40,303 nucleotides of DNA from an uncultured Treponema sp. (lineage in GTDB: Bacteria; Spirochaetota; Spirochaetia; Treponematales; Treponemataceae), in the NCBI GenBank assembly GCA_910584475.1, contig CAJUBD010000021.1:1-40303 (forward strand). The letters are read 5' to 3'. The position numbers were made by a program, and so were the translations under genes. How positions within the stretch are numbered: the first letter of the stretch is position 1; each line of letters opens with the position of its first letter. Below, one piece after another: positions 1 through 7,330 of this stretch. The notes below the pieces were generated by a model that did not search any database, was not told the origin of the DNA, and worked only from the letters and a program-made list of their open reading frames with translations.

Positions 1-81
1 TCAATGCAAATGGGCGCACTATTCCCCACCTTCTCATAAGGGCGATTATCATCACACACTCTTCCATTACACAAAAGGCCC

Positions 82-241
82 TCTTTCATTGCAATGATGG
101 ACACCCTTTTATTGCAATGAAAGACACTCCATCATTTACATGAAAGACATCCTTTCATTGCAATGGAAGACTCTCTTCCACGTAATGGAAGACACTCTTT
201 CACCTACATGAAAGACACCCTTTCATTTTTTTGAAAGAGAG
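82..241. repeat. Tandem array of seven 22-23-bp dyad repeats
   Basis: Seven consecutive units each carry a GACAC-like anchor (starting at 100, 123, 146, 169, 191, 214 and 237), giving a period of 23 bp with one 22-bp step. Most units have an internal dyad, for example CTTCCA/TGGAAG in unit 5 and CTTTCA/TGAAAG in units 6 and 7. Arm changes between these units are compensatory. A degenerate extra unit may lie at 54-81. The array ends about 55 bp upstream of the promoter of the Xre-type gene. An operator array or iteron-like site is an inference. Confidence 0.85.
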
Positions 242-294
242 GCTTTCAAAAACGCATTTTTCAGAAAAATCGCAAAAAAATTTAAAAAAAATGC

Positions 295-323
295 TTGACA
301 AAAATGGAAACTACGGTTATATT
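295..323 (+). promoter_or_regulatory. Sigma-70 promoter for the Xre-type gene
   Basis: TTGACA at 295-300 and TATATT at 318-323 are separated by exactly 17 bp. The predicted start near 330 leaves a leader of about 118 nt before the ATG at 448. It follows the dyad array directly. Confidence 0.8.
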
Positions 324-447
324 ATTGGCAAGAACAAACGGAAAGTACACTTGCCATTTGTTCTGCAATTCAAAAAGAAGTCATTGCGAGAACGAACGTC
401 GTTGACGTGGTTGCGGCTCAAAACTTTTTTGAAATGGAGTGAAAGGT

Positions 448-759
448 ATGGGCAAAGAATTAGGAAAGAAGATTCAAAATCTTATGCAAAGGAGCGGGCT
501 TACTCAAAAGCAGCTCGCGGAACTTGTGAACGTGACGGAAGTGTCGATGAGCCGCTACATCAGCGGGGAGCGCGATCCGTCCGTGGAGACGCTGGCGAAC
601 ATCGCCACCGCGCTCCACACCACCACGGATTTCCTTTTGGGGAAAGGAAAAAAATCGGATTTCGACTTGGGCGAAATCACCACGCTGCTTGCGCGAAATG
701 CCCGCAAACTGAACAACGAGCAAAAGCGCGAAATCATCAACGCTTTGCTGGGGGATTGA
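448..759 (+). CDS. Xre/Cro-CI family helix-turn-helix regulator
   Basis: This 103-residue protein is a single HTH_3 (Cro/C1-type) domain followed by a short tail. The HTH spans about residues 8-62, with the hallmark GLTQKQLAELVNVTEVSMSR segment and then ISGERDPSVETL. The family binds operator DNA as a dimer. The ATG at 448 is chosen because GGAG (436-439) sits 8 bp upstream; an in-frame GTG at 439 overlaps that motif and is less likely. It is driven by the TTGACA/TATATT promoter at 295-323. The dyad array upstream is a plausible binding region, but autoregulation is an inference. The last 40 residues are charged and contain ITTLLARNARKLN, possibly a dimerisation helix. Confidence 0.85.
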   Translation: MGKELGKKIQNLMQRSGLTQKQLAELVNVTEVSMSRYISGERDPSVETLANIATALHTTTDFLLGKGKKSDFDLGEITTLLARNARKLNNEQKREIINALLGD

Positions 760-763
760 TTGT

Positions 764-925
764 ATGGAAGAAAAAGGAGAGAGTTTGAAAAGGCACTCCT
801 TGCCGTATTGGAGACAGTTGAAAATCGCGAGCAATGCTTGTGAATTTTTCTTCGGACTGCTTGAAGAAGGAGCGCATGACATCCTGCCGCGTGCGATGGA
901 AAAAGTTTCAATTTTTTCAACATAA
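764..925 (+). CDS. Small hypothetical protein (53 aa) after the HTH gene
   Basis: The ATG lies 4 bp after the regulator's stop codon. A GGGGGA motif (750-755) lies about 8 bp upstream of it inside the end of that gene, so translation is probably coupled. The peptide starts MEEKGESLKRHSLPYWRQLK and has a hydrophobic middle (SNACEFFFGLL). I do not recognise the family. Stop TAA is at 923-925, immediately before a multi-hairpin repeat. The position and ribosome binding site support it; the short length leaves real doubt. Confidence 0.45.
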   Translation: MEEKGESLKRHSLPYWRQLKIASNACEFFFGLLEEGAHDILPRAMEKVSIFST

Positions 926-940
926 AACTTATTGAAACAG

Positions 941-1092
941 TTAAAATTAGCGACTAAAATATCGTCGCTAATTTTAACTCGAGTTTTCTGCGAAAACTCG
1001 CTTATCCATAGCAACTTCTCACTCCGTTGCGAAGTTGCATTTTTAACACTTCCCGAACTTGACAATTCGTTCACTGTCAAAAATTAACGAAC
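941..1092 (+). repeat. Multi-hairpin mosaic repeat, copy 1
   Basis: Successive dyads are visible: AAAATTAGCGAC (943-954) with GTCGCTAATTTT (964-975); CGAGTTTT with AAAACTCG (980-1000); GCAACTTC (1011-1018) with GAAGTTGC (1031-1038). A degenerate fourth dyad follows, and the copy ends in AAAAATTAACGAAC. The same order of modules recurs at 7493, 14254, 20577 and 35466 (reverse) with different stem sequences. Confidence 0.85.
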
Positions 1093-1107
1093 ATTTAAAA
1101 CTTATTA

Positions 1108-1136
1108 TTGACTTCTGCCGTCGATTCTGATACAAT
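1108..1136 (+). promoter_or_regulatory. Promoter for the poly-C-interrupted envelope gene
   Basis: TTGACT (1108-1113), a 17-bp spacer and TACAAT (1131-1136), with an extended -10 TG at 1128-1129. The predicted start near 1143 gives a leader of about 45 nt to the ATG at 1188. Confidence 0.75.
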
Positions 1137-1187
1137 TAAATTCCAAGGTCAACAAACTTCTTTTTACAATATGGAGAATTTTCGACT

Positions 1188-2122
1188 ATGCGAAACGCAT
1201 TCAAAAAACATCTGTGCATTTTCAGCGCGTTGCTTACGACGGCATCGCTCTTCGCCGTTACCCCCCCCCCGCGCAAAATCTTGACCAAACAATCTCTTTA
1301 ATCGGCGATGACATTATGTCGCGCCTCAAGTTCAAGTCAATTTTATGCGTGATGGATTTTTCCACTCCAAGCGCGGACTTGAGCGAATATCTTCGAGAAG
1401 GAATCACTTCCGCACTTCTCGAAAGTAGTTCGTTCAAAATTGTTTCCCGAAAAGAAATCGACAAAATCCAAAAAGAGTTGGATTTTCAAGCGTCAGGCTA
1501 TGTGAGCGATGAAAGCGCGATTTCGATTTGCAAAAGGCTCGGCGCACAATATATTTTGGTGGGCGATTTAAGAGAACTGAACAACGCATACAATCTGCGA
1601 GTGAAGTTGCTCGGCGTGGAAACCGCCGAATATGTGATGTACAAGACTTACAGCATAAAGCGTTCTATGGAAACCGAGCAACTTTTGGGCAACGCGTCGA
1701 CATACAAAAAATGCGATTTGGGACTTATGGCGGAAGCGAACAAAAATTCGGTCAGCGCAATTTCTCCAGGCGTTGGTATTTCGTTCGCATATAACGTTAC
1801 AAAAAAAATTACGGCGGGCATAAATGTAATCCTCAGCTATGATTTTGCATTCAAGGAAAAATCAATTTTTTCGCTCGAGCCTTTGGCGTTTTTTAGGTTT
1901 TATGCCGTTTCTCCGACTGGCGAGCCGTGTTCGGGAATGTTTATACAAGCCGATGTGGGAGCGGAAATAATTTTCGTAGGAAACGATTCGAATTGTGTTT
2001 TCGACGGCGGTGGCGCAATCGGCTACAAAAAGAATTTCAATTCATTTTATATTGAAGGATATTTGCGCGGCGGCTATCCGTACATATTCGGCGGCGGAAT
2101 CGGCTTGGGAATGAGTTTTTGA
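1188..2122 (+). CDS. Exported barrel protein with CsgG/LpoB-like domain, frame broken at C10
   Basis: The ATG at 1188 follows GGAG (1173-1176) and encodes a clear signal peptide (MRNAFKKHLCIFSALLTTAS, then LFAV). That frame stops after 36 residues. The body of the protein, about 285 residues, lies in another frame, and the switch falls at a run of ten C (1261-1270). Eleven or eight C would join the frames into a protein of about 310 residues. The N-terminal half resembles TolB/CsgG/LpoB-type periplasmic domains (LLESSSFKIVSRKEIDKIQK; RLGAQYILVGDL). The C-terminal half has alternating beta-strand character and ends in GLGMSF, a terminal aromatic typical of outer-membrane barrels. An internal GTG at 1214 would give a product without a complete signal peptide. 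It may be phase variable, or the tract may be misread; the sequence alone cannot tell. Confidence 0.7.
1261..1270 (+). repeat. Poly-C tract (10 C) between signal peptide and body
   Basis: A run of ten C follows the signal-peptide codons for A-V-T. The upstream frame and the downstream body differ by one base, so tract length sets whether the gene is translated through. Homopolymer C/G tracts are established slippage sites in spirochetes and other bacteria. Confidence 0.9.
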
Positions 2123-2159
2123 TTTGCTTTTGCAAGAACATTTTATTCAGGAGATTTTT

Positions 2160-4088
2160 GTGAAAAAGATTGTTTTGTGTTTTTTTCCGCTTGTCGCGAT
2201 TTTGTTTTTTTCATGCACGAACGCCGCATTTTTGAACGCGGCAAAAATCTACAATGTCAAATTCGTGACGAACGGCGGAAGCGTGGTCAAAGAAATTTAC
2301 ACGAACGAAATAAGCGAAATTCCGTACACGCAAAAAGAAAACTGCGAATTCGGCGGCTGGCACACGAAGTCGGACTTTTCCGAAGAAGCGATAACATTTC
2401 CGTTCAAGGTCAAAAATGAAATGACCCTTTACGCGAAATGGCTTCAAAAATTTCTGGTGCAATTTGAAACGAACGGCGGAAGCAAAGTGCCAAACCAAAT
2501 AACGGCAACGCTTGAAACAAGTCCGCTTTCGTTCAAAAACGATTTCGCGCTTGAAGGCTGGTACGAAAACGCGGATTTGTCGGGCGGGAAAATTTCATTT
2601 CCATACGCAGTGACGAAAGAAACGATTTTGTACGCGAAATGGCTTAAAACATACAACGCGATTTTCGATGCGAACGGCGGAATCGAAGTTTCACCAAGAA
2701 AAACCGCGCTGATTTCCGAAAGTCCCAAAACAAGCAAGAACGGATTTTCGTTCGCCGGCTGGTATTTGTCGCAGGAATTTTCAGGCGAGGCGATTTCCTT
2801 TCCTTATGAGATGACAGATGACACGACATTCTACGCGAAGTGGGCGCAAATCTTTACAGTGAATTTTGAAACGAACGGCGGAAGCGCGTTGCCGCCAATG
2901 CAGACGGGCTGGATTGAAAACGCTCCTAAATCCACGAAAGCGGATGCAAGTTTCGGCGGCTGGTATTTTGATGCAGACCTTAAGGATAAAGTGGAATTTC
3001 CTTGCGAAATAAAGTCGGATACGACATTGTATGCAAAGTGGACTCCGATTCAATGCACAATCACTTACAATGCGAACGGCGCGAAATCCGGCAATCCGCC
3101 CAAAACCGACACGGCGGACAAAGGCAGCGCGTACACAGTGCAAGGCAACACAGGCAACTTGACAAAGACAGGCGAAGCGTTTACCAAATGGAACACAAAG
3201 GCGGACGGGCGCGGAACAAGTTATGCGCCAGGCGCGGCGATGACGGTTACAGAAGATGTCACGCTTTACGCGCAATGGGGCAAAGACTACGCGCAGATGA
3301 TTGATGTGACGGGCGGTACATTTACGATGGGAAAAGATTCTTCTGGAAGTGACGTAAAACACCAAGTGACGCTGAATGACTTTAGAATTGCCGCCTATGA
3401 AGTCACTTACGAACTTTGGAGCGAAGTGTATTCTTGGGCGAAAGAAAATGAATACACGCTCATCAATGCAGGAAAAGGCGTTACATCAAATGATAAATAC
3501 ACAGACTTTGAGCCTGCGACTCTCATCTCATGGAACATGGCGGTTGTTTGGCTGAACGCCTACAGCGAAATGAAAGGGCTTGAGCCTGTGTATTATTACA
3601 ATGGCAAAATTTTGCGCGACTATTCCGCGCTTGGTGAAAGCACGGCAATTACATTCGATACCTCTAAAAACGGCTACCGTTTGCCGACAGAAGCCGAATG
3701 GGAATTCGCAGCCGGTGGCGGAAACTATGAATTCCGGGACGACCTCACATACGCCACGACAAATGCCAATTCAAAGATTGATGACTTTGCATGGTATAGC
3801 GGAAACGCTGGAAGTGAAACAAATCCTGTCGGCACGAAAAAACCGAACTACCTCGGCATATATGATATGAGCGGAAATGTCGAAGAATGGTGCTGGGATT
3901 ATGATGGAGGATATTCGAAAGATGCACAAAACAATCCAAAAGGTCCTGCAAGTGGAAGTTATAGGATTATAAGAGGCGGCTGTTACAATAGTTATTATGC
4001 TTACTGCAAAATTCGATACAGAAATTATGATAATCAAACTTATATAGGTGATGGTTGCGGTCTTCGCATTGCGCAAAATGCGAAGTAG
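2160..4088 (+). CDS. Lipoprotein with InlB-type repeats and C-terminal SUMF1 domain
   Basis: The 642-residue product starts at GTG 2160, preceded by AGGAG at 2149-2153 (6 bp). The signal peptide ends in the lipobox LFFSC. Residues 30-378 form five Listeria-Bacteroides (InlB B-type) repeats, each with a TNGG- or ANGG-like start and ending in LYAKW or a close variant. The SUMF1/FGE-sulfatase (C-type-lectin-fold) domain spans about 380-642: MIDVTGGTFTMG at its start, YRLPTEAEWEFAA, MSGNVEEWCWD, IIRGGC and a final GLRIA. It is probably a surface adhesin or ligand-binding protein rather than a sulfatase-modifying enzyme, since this fold is widely reused. The last 35 residues are unusually rich in Y, N, D and C with AT-rich codons, a pattern discussed as a possible variable region. 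It lies 37 bp after the preceding barrel gene and may share its transcript. Confidence 0.88.
   Translation: MKKIVLCFFPLVAILFFSCTNAAFLNAAKIYNVKFVTNGGSVVKEIYTNEISEIPYTQKENCEFGGWHTKSDFSEEAITFPFKVKNEMTLYAKWLQKFLVQFETNGGSKVPNQITATLETSPLSFKNDFALEGWYENADLSGGKISFPYAVTKETILYAKWLKTYNAIFDANGGIEVSPRKTALISESPKTSKNGFSFAGWYLSQEFSGEAISFPYEMTDDTTFYAKWAQIFTVNFETNGGSALPPMQTGWIENAPKSTKADASFGGWYFDADLKDKVEFPCEIKSDTTLYAKWTPIQCTITYNANGAKSGNPPKTDTADKGSAYTVQGNTGNLTKTGEAFTKWNTKADGRGTSYAPGAAMTVTEDVTLYAQWGKDYAQMIDVTGGTFTMGKDSSGSDVKHQVTLNDFRIAAYEVTYELWSEVYSWAKENEYTLINAGKGVTSNDKYTDFEPATLISWNMAVVWLNAYSEMKGLEPVYYYNGKILRDYSALGESTAITFDTSKNGYRLPTEAEWEFAAGGGNYEFRDDLTYATTNANSKIDDFAWYSGNAGSETNPVGTKKPNYLGIYDMSGNVEEWCWDYDGGYSKDAQNNPKGPASGSYRIIRGGCYNSYYAYCKIRYRNYDNQTYIGDGCGLRIAQNAK
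3955..4082 (+). other. Candidate hypervariable 3' end (DGR-target-like)
   Basis: This stretch encodes the end of the SUMF1 domain, where C-type-lectin-fold targets of diversity-generating retroelements carry their variable region. It is dominated by TAT/TAC, AAT, GAT and TGC codons after the conserved IIRGGC. It ends in a 6-bp hairpin, CGCATT (4065-4070) with AATGCG (4077-4082). No template repeat or reverse transcriptase is visible in this window, so the assignment rests on architecture alone. Confidence 0.3.
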
Positions 4089-4150
4089 TTATAAATTGAT
4101 TTTCATTCCGCGCGTCGCTCGGAGAAAGTGAATATATTTTGGAGGAAAAA

Positions 4151-4504
4151 ATGGAAGGAATACTAATCGTAAAAAGTTGGGCGAATGGAAAATTAAAAAA
4201 AGATTCTGCGTGGAATTACAACAATCTAAGGTACGGTTTTAGATTTTCAACAAAAGACAAAGAAACAATTCTAAAAATGCGTTGGACTAAAATTATTTTG
4301 ATTTTCCCTTTTAATAATGGCGAAGTTACAGAAACCGTAGAGATTACGGGAGGATTTTATAACGAATGTAATGAAATAAGACCAAACAATGCAAATAATT
4401 GGTTTATGGAAAATAATATGTTGTGTTGGGAAAGCGGAAATCCTTATTCAATAGAACTCATTCACATTGAGAATAATATTTTTAGAGTTGCTTTACATGA
4501 ATAA
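4151..4504 (+). CDS. Hypothetical AT-rich small protein (117 aa)
   Basis: The ATG at 4151 follows GGAGG (4141-4145) by 5 bp. The product is soluble, without signal peptide or membrane segment, and appears mostly beta-stranded (IILIFPFNNGEVTETVEITG), with many N and W residues near the end. I do not recognise it. Codon use (AAT, ATT, TTA, AAA) is clearly more AT-rich than in the neighbours on either side, which suggests recent acquisition. Its last codons overlap the next gene by 8 bp, so it is translationally linked to the LPP20-like protein. An immunity-like or phage-derived role is possible but unsupported. Confidence 0.7.
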   Translation: MEGILIVKSWANGKLKKDSAWNYNNLRYGFRFSTKDKETILKMRWTKIILIFPFNNGEVTETVEITGGFYNECNEIRPNNANNWFMENNMLCWESGNPYSIELIHIENNIFRVALHE

Positions 4505-5516
4505 TCTTCATCGCCTCATTTCCGTATCCCTACTTTTCTCCGCCGCGTTTTGCCCCGCCGCAAAACCCGCCCGCAAGGTCGAAGTCCCGATTTGGATTTC
4601 GGACGAAGGACGGCTCGCGCTTTTTCCGCGCGAGGAATTCCTTTCGGCGGTGTCTTCGGGAAAATCTGCGGAAATTGCCAAACAGAATGCCGCCTCTGAA
4701 ATCTCGAAATCTATTCGTGCGAAAGTCAATTCGCAAAGTATTGCGGAACAACACATGGCCATCGTAAACGGCGAGCATTCTAATTCACAATCTATTTTTC
4801 GCAGCGTGGAAATCCTTTCGGATGGGAATTTGTACGGCTTGGAATTCACGCAAACATTTTTCAGCGAAAAGGAAAATCTTTTTTATTGCGCGGCATTCAT
4901 TCACAAGCAAAAGGCGTGGACATTGGTCGAGCCTGTCTTGAAAAACATTTCGGCCAAAATTCATTTGGCAAAGAAAAGCGCGGACGAAGCGGACGACAAT
5001 TTTTCAAAAACTGTTTTTCTTGTTTCGGCGAAAGGCCGGCGGGAAGAATTTTTGTCGGCATACAGCTTTGCCCTTGCCGTGAATGAAAACGCGGCAAAAG
5101 AATTCAATGCGGTTTTAAATACAATCTTATTCTGCGAAAACGAAATCGCAAAAAACAAATCGCGCAACACAGTTTTCGTAAGGGCGCAAAATTATATCGA
5201 AGAAAGCGTGTTTCAAAAAATGTGTGATATTTTTGATGCGAACGGATTTTCTCCCGTAAAAATCGCATCAAACGCAAGATTCACGGCGAACGCTACTTGC
5301 GATGTTCATATAAAACCTGACGGCGAAATTTTTTCGTGCTATCCTGGAATTTCGATTGAAGTCAAGGAAAACACCACTGGAAAAATTTTATACACATTTT
5401 CAGAAAGTGCGAAACGGACGGCGGGCAAGGATTATTCTGCGGCGCAAAAAAATGCGCATCGAGAAATCAGAAACATTTTGGAAAACAAATTTTTGAAACA
5501 AGGCGAAAGCCTTTAA
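4497..5516 (+). CDS. Exported LPP20-like envelope protein
   Basis: The 339-residue product begins at ATG 4497, overlapping the previous gene's stop. MNNLHRLISVSLLFSAAF is a signal peptide; Cys follows at AAFC, but the Phe before it makes a lipobox doubtful. The region VPIWISDEGRLALFP followed by an alanine-rich helix (AEIAKQNAASEISKSIRAKV) matches the pattern of LPP20/FlgT-N-like domains, which are periplasmic or surface-anchored. The second half (from about 230) resembles a small alpha/beta periplasmic domain. Only 20 bp separate it from the next lipoprotein gene, so the two are probably one operon. The exact function is unknown. Confidence 0.65.
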   Translation: MNNLHRLISVSLLFSAAFCPAAKPARKVEVPIWISDEGRLALFPREEFLSAVSSGKSAEIAKQNAASEISKSIRAKVNSQSIAEQHMAIVNGEHSNSQSIFRSVEILSDGNLYGLEFTQTFFSEKENLFYCAAFIHKQKAWTLVEPVLKNISAKIHLAKKSADEADDNFSKTVFLVSAKGRREEFLSAYSFALAVNENAAKEFNAVLNTILFCENEIAKNKSRNTVFVRAQNYIEESVFQKMCDIFDANGFSPVKIASNARFTANATCDVHIKPDGEIFSCYPGISIEVKENTTGKILYTFSESAKRTAGKDYSAAQKNAHREIRNILENKFLKQGESL

Positions 5517-5536
5517 ATAATTTTTTGGAGGATTTT

Positions 5537-6265
5537 ATGAAAGAAATCATCAAAATTGCTACCGCGGCAATTTTCGCGGCATTGTTGGCAAGTTGCGCTA
5601 CGACAAAAGTTGAAGGTTCCGGCATAAAGGGAAAATCCGCAAAAGTAAAAACGCCAAAGGCGGAAATCGTTGACTATCAGGGCGCGACGTTCGGCTCTGA
5701 AATTCCCGAATGGGTCGTCCAAATCTCAGACGGACAATATTCGCGGGATGCGCTTTCGCCGTACATGCCGGGGCTTGAAAAGAAAAAAGTCTTTATAGTG
5801 ATAGCGTCCGGCGACAATTTGGATTTTGTAAAGCAATGGACGGATTTGGTCGAAGTGGAAGTTCAGGTCGGCGACACTATGCAAAGAATTGTCGGCAAGG
5901 CGGTTTCCGCGTCCCAAAAGGCAAGGCAGACACAGACAGGAAAGAACAGCGACCCAACGGAAATGGAACGCGAACTCAATATGTACAAGGAAGCCGTTTC
6001 AGCAGTTGAAGTGAACGGCCTTGAAAAAGCCGCGAGCTATTGGATTGAAAAAATCGTGCGCGGAAAAGACAAGGAAGAAAAAGATTCGTTTGAATATTAT
6101 ACGGTTTGGACAATGGATCAAGAGAAATTCGATCGCCAGCTCGACGCGTCTATGAAGAACATTTCCGACAACACAAGCGAAGGCGCGGAACTAAAAAAAG
6201 CCTTGCGCGAAAAACTTACTGGAACGACGGTTTCTTCCAACGACGAAACTCTGGAAACGCAATAG
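5537..6265 (+). CDS. Lipoprotein of unknown function
   Basis: The 242-residue protein starts at ATG 5537, with GGAGG at 5527-5531. MKEIIKIATAAIFAALLASC is a lipoprotein signal with lipobox LASC. The mature part has the segment SEIPEWVVQISDGQYSRD, echoing the PIWISDEG motif of the preceding protein, so the pair may be distant relatives. A helical middle (residues 100-180) and a conserved-looking WTMDQEKFDRQLD follow. It probably acts in the periplasm or at the outer membrane together with its neighbour. No enzymatic motif is visible. Confidence 0.75.
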   Translation: MKEIIKIATAAIFAALLASCATTKVEGSGIKGKSAKVKTPKAEIVDYQGATFGSEIPEWVVQISDGQYSRDALSPYMPGLEKKKVFIVIASGDNLDFVKQWTDLVEVEVQVGDTMQRIVGKAVSASQKARQTQTGKNSDPTEMERELNMYKEAVSAVEVNGLEKAASYWIEKIVRGKDKEEKDSFEYYTVWTMDQEKFDRQLDASMKNISDNTSEGAELKKALREKLTGTTVSSNDETLETQ

Positions 6266-6271
6266 CGCGTC

Positions 6272-6486
6272 CGCATATCGCGCGGCGTTCTATTACTGTC
6301 ATCGTCGGGCGACATCTTGTCACCTTCGGGCTTGACCCGAAGGTCTATTGCACTAACAGATACCCGCGTCAAGCACAGCAATGACATTATTGCAAAAAAA
6401 GCAGATTGTCGGGTCGAAGCACAGGAATGACAAAAAATTGCTAGTATTGCACATTGGCTTGCCAACACGCACATCGCGCGGCGTTC
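6272..6486. repeat. Palindromic CTTGA-loop repeats bracketed by 19-bp direct repeats
   Basis: CGCATATCGCGCGGCGTTC (6272-6290) and CGCACATCGCGCGGCGTTC (6468-6486) differ at one base and flank about 177 bp. The interior holds ACCTTCGGG-CTTGA-CCCGAAGGT (6322-6344) and degenerate relatives (for example GATTGTCGGGTCGAAGC, and ACCCGCGTCAAGC). This matches a widespread family of short bacterial palindromes with a CTTGA loop. The right direct repeat overlaps the stop codon of the HU-like gene. Confidence 0.75.
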
Positions 6487-6874
6487 ATCTCTTCCGCTTC
6501 GCCGGGACTTTGCGTATCTTTATTTTCTTTAGCCTGCGCCTAATCGCGATTATCGGCGTAAAAAGCATCTTTATGCCGTCCACATCCTTTGCCTGAACGT
6601 CCTCGCGCTTTTCGCTGCCCTTGCCGCTGAACGAAATGCGGAATGTCCCAAGTCCTTCAATTTCAACGATTTCGCCGAGTTCAAGATAGCGCGGAATCAT
6701 CGCCGCAAAAATGCTCAAAACGCCGTAAACGTCCGCTTCGGTGAACGAAGAGGCGTAGCTGATTTGCTCCGCAATCTGATGCAAATCCACCTTTCCAGTG
6801 TAGCGCGGACAAGGATAATACTTCGACTCCGATGGGTTTCGCGGATTCGTCTTCTTTCTCGTATTAAAAAACAT
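6485..6874 (-). CDS. HU-like DNA-binding protein (Treponema/Bacteroidetes type)
   Basis: The 129-residue protein starts at 6874 with AAGGAGG 5 bp upstream. The N-terminus (MFFNTRKKTNPRNPSESKYY) is an extension before the HU-like core: residues 28-110 contain VDLHQIAEQISYASSFTEAD, the VYGVLSIFAAMIPRYLELGE helix and EIEGLGTFRISFSG, typical of HU-family arms. A very basic tail (IRRRLKKIKIRKVPAKRKR) follows. It probably bends or compacts DNA; this subfamily is distinct from classical HupA/HupB. A 22-bp-period dyad array lies about 100 bp upstream of its start. Confidence 0.82.
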   Translation of the reverse strand: MFFNTRKKTNPRNPSESKYYPCPRYTGKVDLHQIAEQISYASSFTEADVYGVLSIFAAMIPRYLELGEIVEIEGLGTFRISFSGKGSEKREDVQAKDVDGIKMLFTPIIAIRRRLKKIKIRKVPAKRKR

Positions 6875-6896
6875 ATCGCCTCCTTATGTTTTTTTC

Positions 6897-6926
6897 ACTA
6901 TAAGACATTTCGTTTTCCAGTGAAAA
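6897..6926 (-). promoter_or_regulatory. Possible promoter of the HU-like gene
   Basis: On the minus strand, TTTTCA, an 18-bp spacer and TATAGT end 22 bp before the start codon. The -35 overlaps a GTTTTC/GAAAAC dyad (6912-6925). The -35 match is only 4 of 6. Confidence 0.4.
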
Positions 6927-6974
6927 CAAAATGTTTCTCTGTATATATTCAAAAATATTGTAGAAAGTAATTTG

Positions 6975-7084
6975 AACTTTATCAAGGTAAAGCTATAACT
7001 TTACCAAGGTAAAACACTAACTTTGCCTTGGCAAACTATAAATTTAACCTTGGTAAAACTGCAACTTTATCAAGTCAAAATTGC
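6975..7084. repeat. Tandem array of five 22-bp dyad repeats
   Basis: Units begin with AACTTT or a close variant at 6975, 6997, 7019, 7041 and 7063, an exact 22-bp period. Each has a dyad core: TTTACC-AA-GGTAAA in unit 2, TTTGCC-TT-GGCAAA in unit 3, with a compensatory A-T to G-C change. Unit 5 is degenerate. It lies upstream of the HU-like gene, which is transcribed away from it. Confidence 0.9.
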
Positions 7085-7181
7085 GGAAATCCACAGAGAA
7101 AAAAACATTTTTCCACGCAAAAACGAACGAATACTCACTGAAATACAAATATTTTTCTGCACTAAGAAAACAAAAAAAAGA

Positions 7182-7300
7182 CGAGTAAACGCAAAGTTTT
7201 TTAAGGAAAAACTCGCCTATTTATTGTCGTTTCTTGTTTACTCGACCTTTTTGACAGTGAAGAAAGTTGAAACTTTCTTCACTGTCAAAAATTAAGGAAC
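7182..7300 (+). repeat. Mosaic repeat, partial copy with terminal hairpin module
   Basis: CGAGTAAAC (7182-7190) pairs with GTTTACTCG (7236-7244). A perfect 14-bp stem follows, GACAGTGAAGAAAG (7253-7266) with its complement at 7273-7286, loop TTGAAA, then AAAAATTAAGGAAC. Confidence 0.8.
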
Positions 7301-7330
7301 GGAAAAATGAAAATAACTTTTCGGAAAAAA

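Noticed and set aside
82..241. CRISPR array
   Set aside because: Units are contiguous at 22-23 bp with no unique spacers, and each is a dyad.
231..788. Frame of 185 codons starting in the dyad array
   Set aside because: It overlaps the promoter and the Xre gene in another frame and lacks an SD.
3955..4082. Local template repeat for the putative variable region
   Set aside because: No near-copy was seen within this window, so a complete local diversity-generating system is not claimed.
6975..7084. CRISPR or replication origin
   Set aside because: No spacers. Only weak DnaA-like matches (for example AAATCCACA near 7087) occur, and no dnaA or dnaN gene is near.
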